Source: Bacteroidota bacterium (GTDB taxonomy: Bacteria; Bacteroidota; Bacteroidia; Bacteroidales; UBA10428). From it: a DNA stretch of 64,000 nt. This document shows, one piece after another, positions 52,701-61,510 of this stretch. The position numbers and the translations under genes were made by a program. Where the stretch lies: NCBI GenBank assembly GCA_016699695.1, contig CP065006.1:372001-436000 (forward strand). Reading direction: 5' to 3'. Position 1 is the first letter of the stretch. The number at the start of each line of letters is the position of its first letter. The notes under the pieces are model-generated. The model searched no databases. It saw only the letters and a program-made list of their open reading frames with translations, and was not told where the DNA came from.

Positions 52701-53447
52701 CTATGTAAAAATACCTTTTAATATCGATTTATATTCATCCGATGCAAGAATTGAGGGTAGTTTCTCAGCACGGCCAAACTCAAGCCACAAACCATCAGTA
52801 TGATCAAACATCTTAATGTTCTCCATTTCTGCCAAACGCAAATAAAGATCGATAATAGAAAAGGCGCCTGTCTCTTTCATTAGTGAAAAAATTCTGGTGT
52901 TAAGCAGATGTATTCCACTAAATCCATAAGCTTGTTCCGGGGTGCGGCCTTGAACGTTTTTCTGTTGCCCGCTTTGGTTGTTTCTCCACCCGGCCAGATT
53001 TCCTTGTTGATCGAACAATAGGCTACGGCTGGTTTCGCGCGTCCGCACTGCCAGGGTAGCCAGGGATTTATTCCTGTTGTGTTGGGCAATCATAGCGGTC
53101 AGATCCAGGTCAGAAAGAATATCCACTGCCATGAGCACAAAATCATGCTCCCCTTGAAAAAAAGGTGCTGCATTTTTGAGTCCTCCTCCGGTATCGAGCA
53201 GTAGATTACTTTCGTCGGAAATGGAAATCTTATAACCCTGGCTGTTTTTTAAATTGGCATAATCTATTAGCTGCTGCGCAAAATGATGCGCATTGATCAC
53301 AATCTCGTCAATGCCATGTTTGAGTAAAAAAGCAATGGCAAGGTCCATCATCGAATAATCACCCAGACTTACCAGGGCTTTTGGCATATGATCGGTTAAA
53401 GGCCTAAGCCTGGTGCCGATTCCTGCAGCCAATATCATGCCTTTCAT
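52701..53447 (-). CDS. Sugar-phosphate nucleotidyltransferase, MurU-like
   Basis: 248 residues. Nucleotide-binding signature MILAAGIGTRLRPLTDHMPK at the N-terminus, HGIDEIVINAHHFAQQL, DTGGGLKNAAPFF and VDILSDLDLTAMI. This pattern and length match MurU (N-acetylmuramate alpha-1-phosphate uridylyltransferase). It lies downstream of the AmgK-like kinase gene on the same strand, as amgK-murU in Pseudomonas, so a role in making UDP-MurNAc from recycled MurNAc is likely. Mannose-1-P guanylyltransferase activity is the alternative. Confidence 0.83.
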   Translation of the reverse strand: MKGMILAAGIGTRLRPLTDHMPKALVSLGDYSMMDLAIAFLLKHGIDEIVINAHHFAQQLIDYANLKNSQGYKISISDESNLLLDTGGGLKNAAPFFQGEHDFVLMAVDILSDLDLTAMIAQHNRNKSLATLAVRTRETSRSLLFDQQGNLAGWRNNQSGQQKNVQGRTPEQAYGFSGIHLLNTRIFSLMKETGAFSIIDLYLRLAEMENIKMFDHTDGLWLEFGRAEKLPSILASDEYKSILKGIFT

Positions 53448-53619
53448 TGAGTTCTTTTTGTATTGGGGTGAGTAGATGAAATTTGAAATTAGGCCATGTT
53501 AAAACTAAATTTTTTCTGGTTTGCAAAGATGCTTTTTATCCGTAGCGGTCGATTTGCATTTCTTGCACTCATATTTACCTTCTTTTTTCAGCATAGCCCT
53601 TTTCTTCTCAGGCTCTTTT

Positions 53620-55068
53620 TTACACATGGTCTTGGTCATACTGCTCCCGGATATTTAATTCGCGATGAAATAACCGCAGGTGCACATCAAAGTTCATTTT
53701 TAAATGCAAAAACAATCTCTCTGCACAATAAACCGAACGATGCCTGCCTCCTGTACATCCGAAATTAACTGCCAAATGATTAAAATTCCTTTGTTGGTAC
53801 TTTCTGATGGTAGCGTCAATTATCGAAGAAACAGAGCTGAGAAATTCGCTTGTTTCACGCTCTTCTTCAAGAAATCTCTTTACTTCATGATCCCTTCCAG
53901 TAAGAAGTTTATACTCCTCATGCATTCCGGGATTATTCAAATTCCGGCAATCGAACACATATCCACCGCCATTTCCAGACCAATCGTCGGGAATCCCCTT
54001 CCGGTAGGAGAAACTGGTAATGCTTATGGTAAGCTTCTCAACTTCCTTTGGATGGTGAAACCTATCGCGAATGGAAGCAATGGATTCAATTATTGAGCAG
54101 ATATAGGGGAAACGATCCTGAATGATTTCCTGTGCTGCAACCCATTGCAAGTTGTCGATGGCCGGATTAATGCTTTGCACAAAAAAGGCTTTCTTTTCGA
54201 AAATGCCTCTGTAACCATAAGCCCCAAAAGCCTGCAGCAAGCGAATCAGAACAAAGGCAGGGTAATAAAACAAAAATTCTTCGCGCTTAAAAAAGCTGTG
54301 TTGACCAAACACTTCCAGATAATAATCGAGAATTTCGTTGCGGAAAGAATTTGAAAGATTTGTTTTCGATTCAAACAAAAGCGAAGCGAGGTCGTATTGC
54401 AATGCTCCCCGACGTCCTCCTTGAAAATCGATAAACCAGGGCTCATCATCATACCACATAATATTGCGCGACTGAAAATCGCGAAAAAGAAAATAATCTG
54501 AAGGTGCCTGGAGTAAGAATTCAATTAATTTTTGAAATTCATCTTCAAGTTGTTGCTCATGAAAAGAAACATAAGTAGTCTTAAGAAAAAAATACTTGAA
54601 GTAATTCAAATCCCATTGCATCGACTGGCGGCCAAAAGACTCGCGCGGGTAGCAAACAGAAAAATCAAGATTGGCGGCCGACTTATACTGAAGTACAGGC
54701 ATCTGATCCACCACTTTTTTATACTTCGCAAGCAATTGTGCCTCATTCGTGTTGGAGTTGCTCACGAATTCGAAAAGTGACATATTGCCTAAATCCTGTT
54801 GCAGATAGATTCCTTTCTCAGTATCCTTAAAATAAACTTCGGGTACATTCACGCCATGATTTCTGAGGTGGGAAGCCAAATAATGAAAAGCGTAGTTTTC
54901 AGGCTTATCGTCGTTGTATGTACCTATCACTTTTCCTGCCGGTCCCTCAATTCGAAAATACATCCGGTTCGAACCCGACAATGGTAAGCGGGTAACCGAA
55001 GAGGCTTTTACCTTTTTCACACTTTCGTAAGCACCAAAAAAAAGCTCGTTCAATTCCTGAATATTCAT
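53620..55068 (-). CDS. AmgK-like sugar kinase fused to a RapZ C-terminal domain
   Basis: 482 residues from the ATG at 55068. Residues 1 to about 330 are an APH-type kinase like AmgK: SVTRLPLSGSNRMYFRI (ATP lid), the catalytic loop FLFRDFQSRNIM and the metal site FIDFQGGRRGALQYDLASLL. AmgK phosphorylates MurNAc/GlcNAc at C1. Residues about 345-482 are a RapZ-C domain: TSFSYRKGIPDDWSGNGGGY, VFDCRNLNNPGM, LLTGRDHEV and NFGCTGGRHRSVYCAERL. In Enterobacteria this domain binds glucosamine-6-phosphate. The fusion joins a cell-wall-sugar kinase to an amino-sugar sensor. ATGA overlap with the decarboxylase gene upstream; MurU-like gene follows. Confidence 0.87.
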   Translation of the reverse strand: MNIQELNELFFGAYESVKKVKASSVTRLPLSGSNRMYFRIEGPAGKVIGTYNDDKPENYAFHYLASHLRNHGVNVPEVYFKDTEKGIYLQQDLGNMSLFEFVSNSNTNEAQLLAKYKKVVDQMPVLQYKSAANLDFSVCYPRESFGRQSMQWDLNYFKYFFLKTTYVSFHEQQLEDEFQKLIEFLLQAPSDYFLFRDFQSRNIMWYDDEPWFIDFQGGRRGALQYDLASLLFESKTNLSNSFRNEILDYYLEVFGQHSFFKREEFLFYYPAFVLIRLLQAFGAYGYRGIFEKKAFFVQSINPAIDNLQWVAAQEIIQDRFPYICSIIESIASIRDRFHHPKEVEKLTISITSFSYRKGIPDDWSGNGGGYVFDCRNLNNPGMHEEYKLLTGRDHEVKRFLEEERETSEFLSSVSSIIDATIRKYQQRNFNHLAVNFGCTGGRHRSVYCAERLFLHLKMNFDVHLRLFHRELNIREQYDQDHV

Positions 55069-56480
55069 CAATTCTGGTTTAATCCTTCTGCCGATATACT
55101 GATTATTTTCCAGGCTTCTTGAATATGCCATTCAGTAACCCTGGTTTGTCCACATACAAATCGCAGCGCAAAGGTATCATTGATAAGCGTATGCGAAAGA
55201 AATATTTTTCCCGATGCATTAATTTTTTCCAACAATGCATGGTTGATTGAATTTAGTTCCGAGGCTTTCCCTTTGCAATAACGGAAACAAACTACATTCA
55301 GGTTACGAGGCAACAACAATTCAAAGTCTGGAGCGCTCTTCACCAGAGTCTCAAACATTTTACCCAGTTCAATATGGTTCCGTAGCATTGACTGTAATCC
55401 CTCCACACCAAACGAGCGGATCACGAACCATAGTTTCAACGACCGGAATCGTCGCCCTAACTGAATCCCCCAATTGCTGTAATCCAAGTCGCTGCTCTCA
55501 GCAGTTTGCAAATAAGCAGGTACAAGGCTAAATGTTCGGGTAAGATCTTCGTGGTTTTTTACAAAAAATGCCGAGCAATCGAAATTCGTAAACAGCCATT
55601 TATGCGGATTAAAAACAAGACTATCCGCCATTTCCAATCCTATAATGCTTTCTCTGAATTCGGGCAAAATCAGTGCATTCCCCGAATAGGCCGCATCGAT
55701 ATGATACCAGATATTGTAAACTTGGGCGATGCGACCAATTTCGTCCAGCTTGTCTATGGAACCGCTGCCTGTGGTACCAAGTGCGCCTACTATACAGGTG
55801 GGTACATAACCCATGCGCAGGTCGGATTGAATTGCCTCTTCCAGTTTTTGGGTTATCATTCTAAAATCATTGTCAACCTCTATCCTAACCAGGTTCTTAC
55901 TTCCTAAACCCGCAATGCGAACAGCCTTTTCTATCGAAGAGTGAGCTTCGGAAGAACAATAAACCCGATACTTACGCCCGTCGTGTCCGTTTTCATTTAC
56001 CGAATAACCTGTTACCTTTTCTCTTGCAGCTAATAGGGCACAAAGTGTAGAAACGGAGGCTGTATCCATTATTACACCTTTGTATTCATTGGGCAAGCCA
56101 ATTAATTCGCGTAACCACACCATCATGATCCGCTCGAGTTCGGTGGCAGCCGGAGAAGTTATCCATTTCATCCCCTGCACTCCCAATCCTGCCGTGAGCA
56201 GTTCGGCCAGTACCGATGGATAACTGTTGTTAGCCGGAAAATAGGCATGAAAACCAGGGTGCTGCCAATGTGTAATTCCTGGCATGATTATACGCTCAAA
56301 ATCGCTAACGATGCTCTCAAATGTTTCTCCGGCTTTTGGAGCACTTTTAGGCAGAAGAGCCTCAATGGAACCTGGACTAATATTCGGCTTAACCGGGAAT
56401 TGCTCAATATCAGTAAAGTAACGTTGCAACCATTCTATCATTGAATGTCCTGCTTTGGTAAAATCATCGAGCTTGTTCAT
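55068..56480 (-). CDS. PLP-dependent group II (aromatic) amino acid decarboxylase
   Basis: 470 residues from the ATG at 56480 (the frame extends to a TTG at 56504). Fold type I PLP enzyme: FHAYFPANNSYPSVLAELLT, the Asp of HIDAAYSGNALILPEF and the PLP lysine in NPHKWLFTNFDCSAFF. The overall pattern (PGITHWQHPGFHAYFP, TSPAATELE) is that of aromatic-L-amino-acid/tryptophan decarboxylases. The likely product is an aromatic amine. It overlaps the kinase-RapZ gene by four bases, an association with no obvious metabolic sense. Confidence 0.9.
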   Translation of the reverse strand: MNKLDDFTKAGHSMIEWLQRYFTDIEQFPVKPNISPGSIEALLPKSAPKAGETFESIVSDFERIIMPGITHWQHPGFHAYFPANNSYPSVLAELLTAGLGVQGMKWITSPAATELERIMMVWLRELIGLPNEYKGVIMDTASVSTLCALLAAREKVTGYSVNENGHDGRKYRVYCSSEAHSSIEKAVRIAGLGSKNLVRIEVDNDFRMITQKLEEAIQSDLRMGYVPTCIVGALGTTGSGSIDKLDEIGRIAQVYNIWYHIDAAYSGNALILPEFRESIIGLEMADSLVFNPHKWLFTNFDCSAFFVKNHEDLTRTFSLVPAYLQTAESSDLDYSNWGIQLGRRFRSLKLWFVIRSFGVEGLQSMLRNHIELGKMFETLVKSAPDFELLLPRNLNVVCFRYCKGKASELNSINHALLEKINASGKIFLSHTLINDTFALRFVCGQTRVTEWHIQEAWKIISISAEGLNQN

Positions 56481-56602
56481 GAGTTTATTGCTATTTTCGA
56501 ACAAAAATTATTACTATTACATCGAAGTTGGAAATGAAATTCTTAACAAAGCATTGCAGTAACAACTTTAATTAATAAATTTAATGCAAATCCATTTCAA
56601 CC

Positions 56603-57058
56603 ATGAGATTAGAAATCTATGATTCCAAGGATCTGAATTTTGTAGAATTAAATATTACAGGTGGCAATGATACACTTATTCGTTGCGACAAGGAATCGAA
56701 ATTTATAGACAGTGTGGTTTTTAATGTGTTTACTCCTTGCTTTGAAAATGCCAATAAACTCTATGAGTACTATGGGCCTACTAAATACAATGCCCGCAAA
56801 ATAATTCCTCTCCGTAACGAACTTATTACTTTTCGCGACAAACTAAAAGCTCTCGCCTCGGTGAAGGAATTTGATGCCATGGTATCTGAACATTTTCTTG
56901 GAAGGGAGTTTCTTGAGGAGCTTCAAAAAAACTTGCCTGATTATACAAAAAACTGGAGCGCTTATCGCGATTCTTTAGTTAAACTTAATATCGAGCTTAT
57001 TACCATTACCGAAAAATGTGCCGATGAGGAAAGAATCCTCTGGGTAGTTGGATATTAA
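56603..57058 (+). CDS. Protein of unknown function
   Basis: 151 residues, no signal peptide or membrane helix. A beta-rich start (MRLEIYDSKDLNFVELNITG) is followed by mostly helical sequence with charged residues (NELITFRDKLKALASVKEFD). No family motif was recognised. Codon use and spacing (convergent with aat, 6 bases apart) suggest a real gene. Nothing in the context indicates a role. Confidence 0.6.
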   Translation: MRLEIYDSKDLNFVELNITGGNDTLIRCDKESKFIDSVVFNVFTPCFENANKLYEYYGPTKYNARKIIPLRNELITFRDKLKALASVKEFDAMVSEHFLGREFLEELQKNLPDYTKNWSAYRDSLVKLNIELITITEKCADEERILWVVGY

Positions 57059-57064
57059 TTCTTG

Positions 57065-57745
57065 TTACAATTTCATTTCTTCCACTTTCCATTTTCCCTT
57101 CATTGTCGGGCATTTTATTGCCTCCGAAAGCTTGTCTAAAAATTCGTTTCGAGGCATTTCTTTTGCACCCAAACTGCGCAAATGACTGGTTGGTTGCTGG
57201 GCATCGATAAAATGATAACCAAAATACCTGCACCAGCTTACCAAATGGTAAAAAGCAAACTTGCTACTGTTGGGTTCGAGGAAAAACATCGATTCGCCAA
57301 AAAATGCCTTACCGAGCGAAACGCCATACAGGCCACCCGCCAGTTCTCCATTATAAAAGGCTTCGAAAGAATGTGCCAGCCCCATCCGGTGTAATTCGAC
57401 ATAGGCGTTTCTCATTTCAATGGTAATCCAGGTTCCACCTTGTCCAGGCCTGTCCTTTATTCTGCAATGTTCTATGACATCTCTAAAGCAAGTATCGATT
57501 CTTATTTCGAATTTTTCGCCCACTACAATTTGCTTTAAACTTTTAGTGAGTCGTAATTCATCTGGAACCAATACCATCCGTGGATTTGGACTCCACCAAA
57601 GAATAGGATCATTTTCGTTAAACCACGGAAATACTCCCTGCGAATAAGCCGATATCAAAAAATCGGCTGACAACTCTCCCCCCACCGCAATTAAACCTTC
57701 ATCATCTGCCTTTCGGGGATCTGGAAACTGCACTACACTATTCAT
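57065..57745 (-). CDS. aat: Leucyl/phenylalanyl-tRNA--protein transferase
   Basis: 226 residues, usual length. It transfers Leu or Phe from tRNA to N-terminal Arg/Lys of proteins, marking them for ClpAP. Motifs: GVFPWFNENDPILWWSPNPR, IDTCFRDVIEHC, GTWITIEMRNAYVELH and GGLYGVSLGKAFFGESMFF. Upstream lie two tRNA-Leu genes on the same strand, in keeping with its substrate though probably by chance. Convergent with the unknown gene at 56603. Confidence 0.95.
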   Translation of the reverse strand: MNSVVQFPDPRKADDEGLIAVGGELSADFLISAYSQGVFPWFNENDPILWWSPNPRMVLVPDELRLTKSLKQIVVGEKFEIRIDTCFRDVIEHCRIKDRPGQGGTWITIEMRNAYVELHRMGLAHSFEAFYNGELAGGLYGVSLGKAFFGESMFFLEPNSSKFAFYHLVSWCRYFGYHFIDAQQPTSHLRSLGAKEMPRNEFLDKLSEAIKCPTMKGKWKVEEMKL

Positions 57746-57893
57746 AGTATATGGCTTCTTTGAGTAATACCTTGGGTAATAGGCTAATTTATTTAATAAA
57801 GAATTAGAATTGAGAATTGGGTTGTTTTCTTAAAGAAAAACTTTCGAACAACAATTCATAAAAAAAGCTGAACCCAATATGGATTCAGCTTTG

Positions 57894-57977
57894 TGCCCAG
57901 GACAGGATTTGAACCTGCACAACCTTGCGGTCGCCAGCCCCTCAAGCTGGTGCGTCTACCAATTTCGCCACCTGGGC
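57894..57977 (-). tRNA. tRNA-Leu(GAG)
   Basis: 84 nucleotides, minus strand. Acceptor GCCCAGG/CCTGGGC, anticodon stem CCAGC/GCTGG with loop TTGAGGG (anticodon GAG), a long variable arm of class II type, T-loop TTCAAAT, discriminator A. Confidence 0.94.
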
Positions 57978-58071
57978 TTTTTAATTAGTTCAAAGTTCAA
58001 AGTTAAATGTTTTTATTCAACCCGAAAACTTTAAACTTTGAACCTTGAACTTGAACTTGAACATAATCGCG

Positions 58072-58155
58072 TGCCCAGAACAGGACTCGAACCTGCACAA
58101 TCTTGCGATCACTAGTCCCTGAAACTAGCGCGTCTACCAATTTCGCCATCTGGGC
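58072..58155 (-). tRNA. tRNA-Leu(CAG)
   Basis: 84 nucleotides, minus strand. Acceptor GCCCAGA/TCTGGGC, anticodon stem CTAGT/ACTAG with loop TTCAGGG (anticodon CAG), long variable arm, T-loop TTCGAGT. Its 5' end is included in the tandem duplication at 58141-58358. Confidence 0.93.
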
Positions 58156-58358
58156 TTATTTCATTTCTCAAACAAAGTGGTTTTCAAATATTCCAACTCT
58201 TTTTGAGCCTATCACGGTTGGCGAGAGCTCGAACAAAAAGTGTTCTCGGTTTCGCCATCTGGGCTTATTTCATTTCTCAAACAAAGTGGTTTTCAAATAT
58301 TCCAACTCTTTTTGAGCCTATCACGGTTGGCGAGAGCTCGAACAAAAAGTGTTCTCGG
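58141..58358. repeat. Perfect 109-bp tandem duplication including the tRNA-Leu 5' end
   Basis: Units 58141-58249 and 58250-58358 are identical; a degenerate start of a third copy (TTTCGCC, then differing) follows at 58359. Each unit starts with the first 15 nucleotides of tRNA-Leu(CAG) (read on the minus strand) plus its upstream flank. The flank also contains GGCGAGAGCTCGAAC. Confidence 0.92.
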
Positions 58359-58449
58359 TTTCGCCTTCTTGGCTTGCACGTCTCAGTTGCCTGTTCAGTG
58401 GGGGTGCAAATTTATAAATATTCTTTAAAAATATATCTGGCACACGATT

Positions 58450-58489
58450 TTTTTTAATAAAGAAAAGGGCAGCCTATAAAGACTGCCCT
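58450..58489 (-). terminator. Rho-independent terminator of the PKD lipoprotein gene
   Basis: AGGGCAG (58466-58472) pairs with CTGCCCT (58483-58489); on the minus strand a T-rich tract follows the stem. Confidence 0.82.
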
Positions 58490-58518
58490 ATGGCAATTAA
58501 TCTATGCAAACCTAAAAC

Positions 58519-59235
58519 CTATTTCTTTACAGCTTCTTGTTTTTCTTTTAGTGTTCTCTTTTGACTTGTTTGCTTCACCTCGCGAACTGTTATTTTCTCA
58601 TTAGCCGATTTAAAGTATTGTGGATCGTAATCGACATACGCGGTGAAAATGTTATGTTTAGCATGTTCCAGGGGCAAAGTTTTTATGAAGTTTATATCTT
58701 CAGCAGCTAATGTGTAGTTGTTGTAATAATTATTGACAACATCGATGTAAAAAATCTCTGAGCGCATACCTTTAAAAATCACCGCACCGTAAGAATCGGA
58801 ATAACCTCTTGCAACAGGTTGGTAAAAATTATTATAATCGAATTCACTGGCATAAACCACAACATTGGCATTGGGAATCAGATTTCCTGAATAGTACTCA
58901 ACAACCTCAACTTCAAGCGTTGTTTCGTAAACTTCAATGGTCATATAGGCATAATCGACACGATTACCATAATAGGCAGCGAGTCTTACCTCGTAAAGTC
59001 CTTCGTTTAAATAATAGTGCGAAGGAGAAGGCAGTGAGGAAAAAGTTCCATCACCAAAGTCCCATTCATACCTGCTGGCATTTGTTGAATAATTCGAAAA
59101 GTATACCGACTCACCGGGTATTACTAAATCGTAGTTAACCTGAAATGCAGCATAGGGATTTTCTATACTTGAATCGATTACGCAGCTATTTAGAAGGAGT
59201 ACTGCGGCGGCTATTATGAGTAATATTCTTTTCAT
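58519..59235 (-). CDS. PKD-domain lipoprotein
   Basis: 238 residues with a lipoprotein signal (LLLNSC, Cys at about 18). A PKD domain spans about 30-105: VYFSNYSTNASRYEWDFGDG, SHYYLNEGLYEVRLAAY. A second beta-rich domain (about 108-200) resembles a carboxypeptidase regulatory/Greek-key fold: VEVVEYYSGNLIPNANVVVY, GYSDSYGAVIFKGM. The C-terminus is charged and rich in Lys. Outer-membrane or surface lipoprotein, probably mediating protein or glycan contact; no enzyme motif. Single gene with its own terminator. Confidence 0.84.
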   Translation of the reverse strand: MKRILLIIAAAVLLLNSCVIDSSIENPYAAFQVNYDLVIPGESVYFSNYSTNASRYEWDFGDGTFSSLPSPSHYYLNEGLYEVRLAAYYGNRVDYAYMTIEVYETTLEVEVVEYYSGNLIPNANVVVYASEFDYNNFYQPVARGYSDSYGAVIFKGMRSEIFYIDVVNNYYNNYTLAAEDINFIKTLPLEHAKHNIFTAYVDYDPQYFKSANEKITVREVKQTSQKRTLKEKQEAVKK

Positions 59236-59471
59236 GGCTTTATGATTTAATCGTTATGTATGGTTTTTTTTCAAAACATGTGCCAAAAATAATATTGTAT
59301 TGATTATTCTTCTAATAAAGAAGGTCAAATCGTTGGTTTTTAAATCGATATAAAATGTATTATTCCTACAAAATAGTTACATGAAGTTAAATACAATACC
59401 TGCTCTTACGATTATCATTTACCTTTTGTTGCTAATACATTACCTTAAAAAGCAAACAGAAGATCAAACTT

Positions 59472-59507
59472 TTTGAAACCAGAAATACAGTAATATTTCT
59501 ATCTTTG
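59472..59507 (+). promoter_or_regulatory. Candidate promoter of the thrS-infC-rpmI-rplT operon
   Basis: TATCTTTG at 59500-59507 matches the -7 consensus; TTTG at 59472-59475 is 24 bases upstream, slightly long. The predicted transcript would begin around 59514, leaving a short leader and no room for a T-box. Confidence 0.5.
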
Positions 59508-59534
59508 CCTTCCGAAAAAATGAACTCAATTACA

Positions 59535-61481
59535 ATGATACAAATTACATTTCCAGATAGCAGTATCCGAGAATTCTCTGAAGGGGTGAATGGCCTCGAT
59601 ATTGCCAAAAGCCTAAGTAACAGCCTTGCAAAAGAAGTAGTGGCGGTAAGTGTAGACGAAGAAATTTGGGATACCACCCGCCCTATCAATAAAAATGCAC
59701 ATATAAAATTACATAAATTTGATACCCCTGAGGGTAAACATGCTTTCTGGCATTCATCGGCCCACCTGATGGCCGAGGCAATTGAAATCCTCTATCCAGG
59801 CACAAAATTTGGTATTGGCCCAGCCATTGAAAATGGCTTTTATTACGACATCGAACCCGCGAATGGAAAAGTAATTACTGAGGCTGATCTGACAGAGATT
59901 GAGGCAAAAATGAAAGAATTAGCCTCTCAAAAAAATGTTTACAACAGGCGCGAAATAGGAAAAGCAGAAGTATTGGATTTGTTCAAGAAAAAGGGCGATT
60001 ACTACAAGTGCGAATTAATTGAAGAACTGGAAGATGGAACCATCACACTGTATTCGCAAGGTAGTTTCACCGATTTATGTCGTGGCCCTCACCTGCCCGA
60101 CACTGGTTTTATTAAAGCTATAAAACTATTAAGTGTAGCAGGTGCTTATTGGCGTGGCGATGAAAAACGTCCCCAATTGACCCGGATTTATGGCATTACC
60201 TTCCCGAAACAAGCCATGCTCGACGAATACCTCGAAAAACTGGAACAAGCCAAAGCCAGAGATCATAGAAAACTAGGAAAAGAACTCGAATTATTCACTT
60301 TTTCAGCACGTGTAGGACAGGGATTGCCATTATGGTTGCCAAAAGGTGCAGCCCTGAGAGAACGTCTACAGGAGTTTTTAAAAAGAGTACAAAAGAAACA
60401 TGGATACGATCTTGTGATGACCCCGCATATAGGTCAAAAAGAATTGTATGTGATATCGGGCCATTATGAGAAATATGGAAAAGACTCTTTCAAACCTATT
60501 ACAACACCACAGGAAGGAGAAGAGTTTTTACTCAAACCCATGAACTGTCCCCATCACTGCGAAATTTACAGAAGCAAACCTCACTCATACAAAGACCTGC
60601 CCATTCGATATGCCGAATTCGGTACAGTATACAGATACGAACAAAGTGGCGAATTACATGGTCTTACCCGGGTTCGTGGCTTTACTCAGGACGATGCACA
60701 TATTTTCTGCCGGCCTGATCAACTCAAAGACGAGTTTAAAAAAGTAATCGACATCATTCTGTATATATTCAAAACACTTGATTTTGCTGACTTTGTTACT
60801 CAAGTATCGTTACGTGATAAGGTGAATCGCGAAAAATATATCGGATCGGATGAGAATTGGGACAAAGCCGAAAAGGCCATCATTGAGGCCGCCAATGAAA
60901 AGGGATTAAAAACAGTAGTAGAATATGGCGAAGCCGCTTTCTATGGACCTAAACTCGATTTTATGGTAAAAGATGCCATCGGACGTACCTGGCAGCTTGG
61001 CACCATACAGGTAGATTATAATCTGCCAGAACGTTTTGAACTTGAATACATTGGAAGCGACGACCAACGACACAGACCGGTGATGATTCACCGCGCTCCA
61101 TTTGGATCCATGGAACGATTTGTAGCCGTACTCATTGAGCATACTGCAGGTAAATTTCCCTTGTGGCTTACACCCGATCAGGCCATTGTTTTACCCATCA
61201 GCGAAAAATATCAGGATTATGCAGAAAATGTTTTAAAATTTCTAAATAATTCCGATATTCGCACCCTGATTGACGAAAGGGCTGAAAAGATAGGTAGAAA
61301 AATACGCGATGCAGAGCTAAAGCGCATTCCATACCTTATCATTGTTGGTGAAAAGGAAGCTGAAAACAACACAATTTCGGTGCGCAGACAGGGTGAAGGC
61401 GACAAAGGATCGATGACACTTTCTGATTTTATCGAATTGGTTTCGGGTGAAATCAAACAGCAAACAGCAGAAATAGAATAG
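59535..61481 (+). CDS. thrS: Threonyl-tRNA synthetase
   Basis: 648 residues from the ATG at 59535, which gives the family's usual start MIQITFPDSSIREF; an ATG at 59520 is possible. TGS domain 1-62, editing domain (about 65-225, HSSAHLMAEAIEILYPG), class II catalytic core with zinc ligands (LLKPMNCPHHCEIYRS), motif 2 RYAEFGTVYRYEQSGELHG, TRVRGFTQDDAHIFC, motif 3 IHRAPFGSMERFVAVLIEH, and the anticodon-binding domain to the end. Cytoplasmic. First gene of the operon with infC, rpmI and rplT. Confidence 0.96.
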   Translation: MIQITFPDSSIREFSEGVNGLDIAKSLSNSLAKEVVAVSVDEEIWDTTRPINKNAHIKLHKFDTPEGKHAFWHSSAHLMAEAIEILYPGTKFGIGPAIENGFYYDIEPANGKVITEADLTEIEAKMKELASQKNVYNRREIGKAEVLDLFKKKGDYYKCELIEELEDGTITLYSQGSFTDLCRGPHLPDTGFIKAIKLLSVAGAYWRGDEKRPQLTRIYGITFPKQAMLDEYLEKLEQAKARDHRKLGKELELFTFSARVGQGLPLWLPKGAALRERLQEFLKRVQKKHGYDLVMTPHIGQKELYVISGHYEKYGKDSFKPITTPQEGEEFLLKPMNCPHHCEIYRSKPHSYKDLPIRYAEFGTVYRYEQSGELHGLTRVRGFTQDDAHIFCRPDQLKDEFKKVIDIILYIFKTLDFADFVTQVSLRDKVNREKYIGSDENWDKAEKAIIEAANEKGLKTVVEYGEAAFYGPKLDFMVKDAIGRTWQLGTIQVDYNLPERFELEYIGSDDQRHRPVMIHRAPFGSMERFVAVLIEHTAGKFPLWLTPDQAIVLPISEKYQDYAENVLKFLNNSDIRTLIDERAEKIGRKIRDAELKRIPYLIIVGEKEAENNTISVRRQGEGDKGSMTLSDFIELVSGEIKQQTAEIE

Positions 61482-61496
61482 TTTAAACATAACATT

Positions 61497-61502
61497 AGGA
61501 GG
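61497..61502 (+). promoter_or_regulatory. Strong Shine-Dalgarno AGGAGG before infC
   Basis: AGGAGG ends 8 bases before an in-frame ATA at 61511 and only 2 before a TTG at 61505. The spacing favours ATA as the start. A full AGGAGG is rare in this window, where most genes lack one. Confidence 0.75.
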
Positions 61503-61510
61503 AATTGACC

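Noticed and set aside
53496..53768. 90-codon plus-strand open frame opposite the kinase-RapZ gene
   Set aside because: Largely antisense to a well-supported gene and without family features.
57985..58066. TTGAAC/GTTCAA-type short repeats between the two tRNA-Leu genes
   Set aside because: A simple six-base repeat and imperfect inverted repeat; probably tRNA spacer or terminator-like DNA, not a CRISPR array.
58103..58457. Three overlapping open frames with internally repeated peptide
   Set aside because: They arise from the 109-bp tandem duplication and a tRNA gene, not from coding sequence.
59236..59534. T-box or threonine attenuator upstream of thrS
   Set aside because: The predicted promoter is too close to the start codon and no leader peptide with Thr codons is visible.
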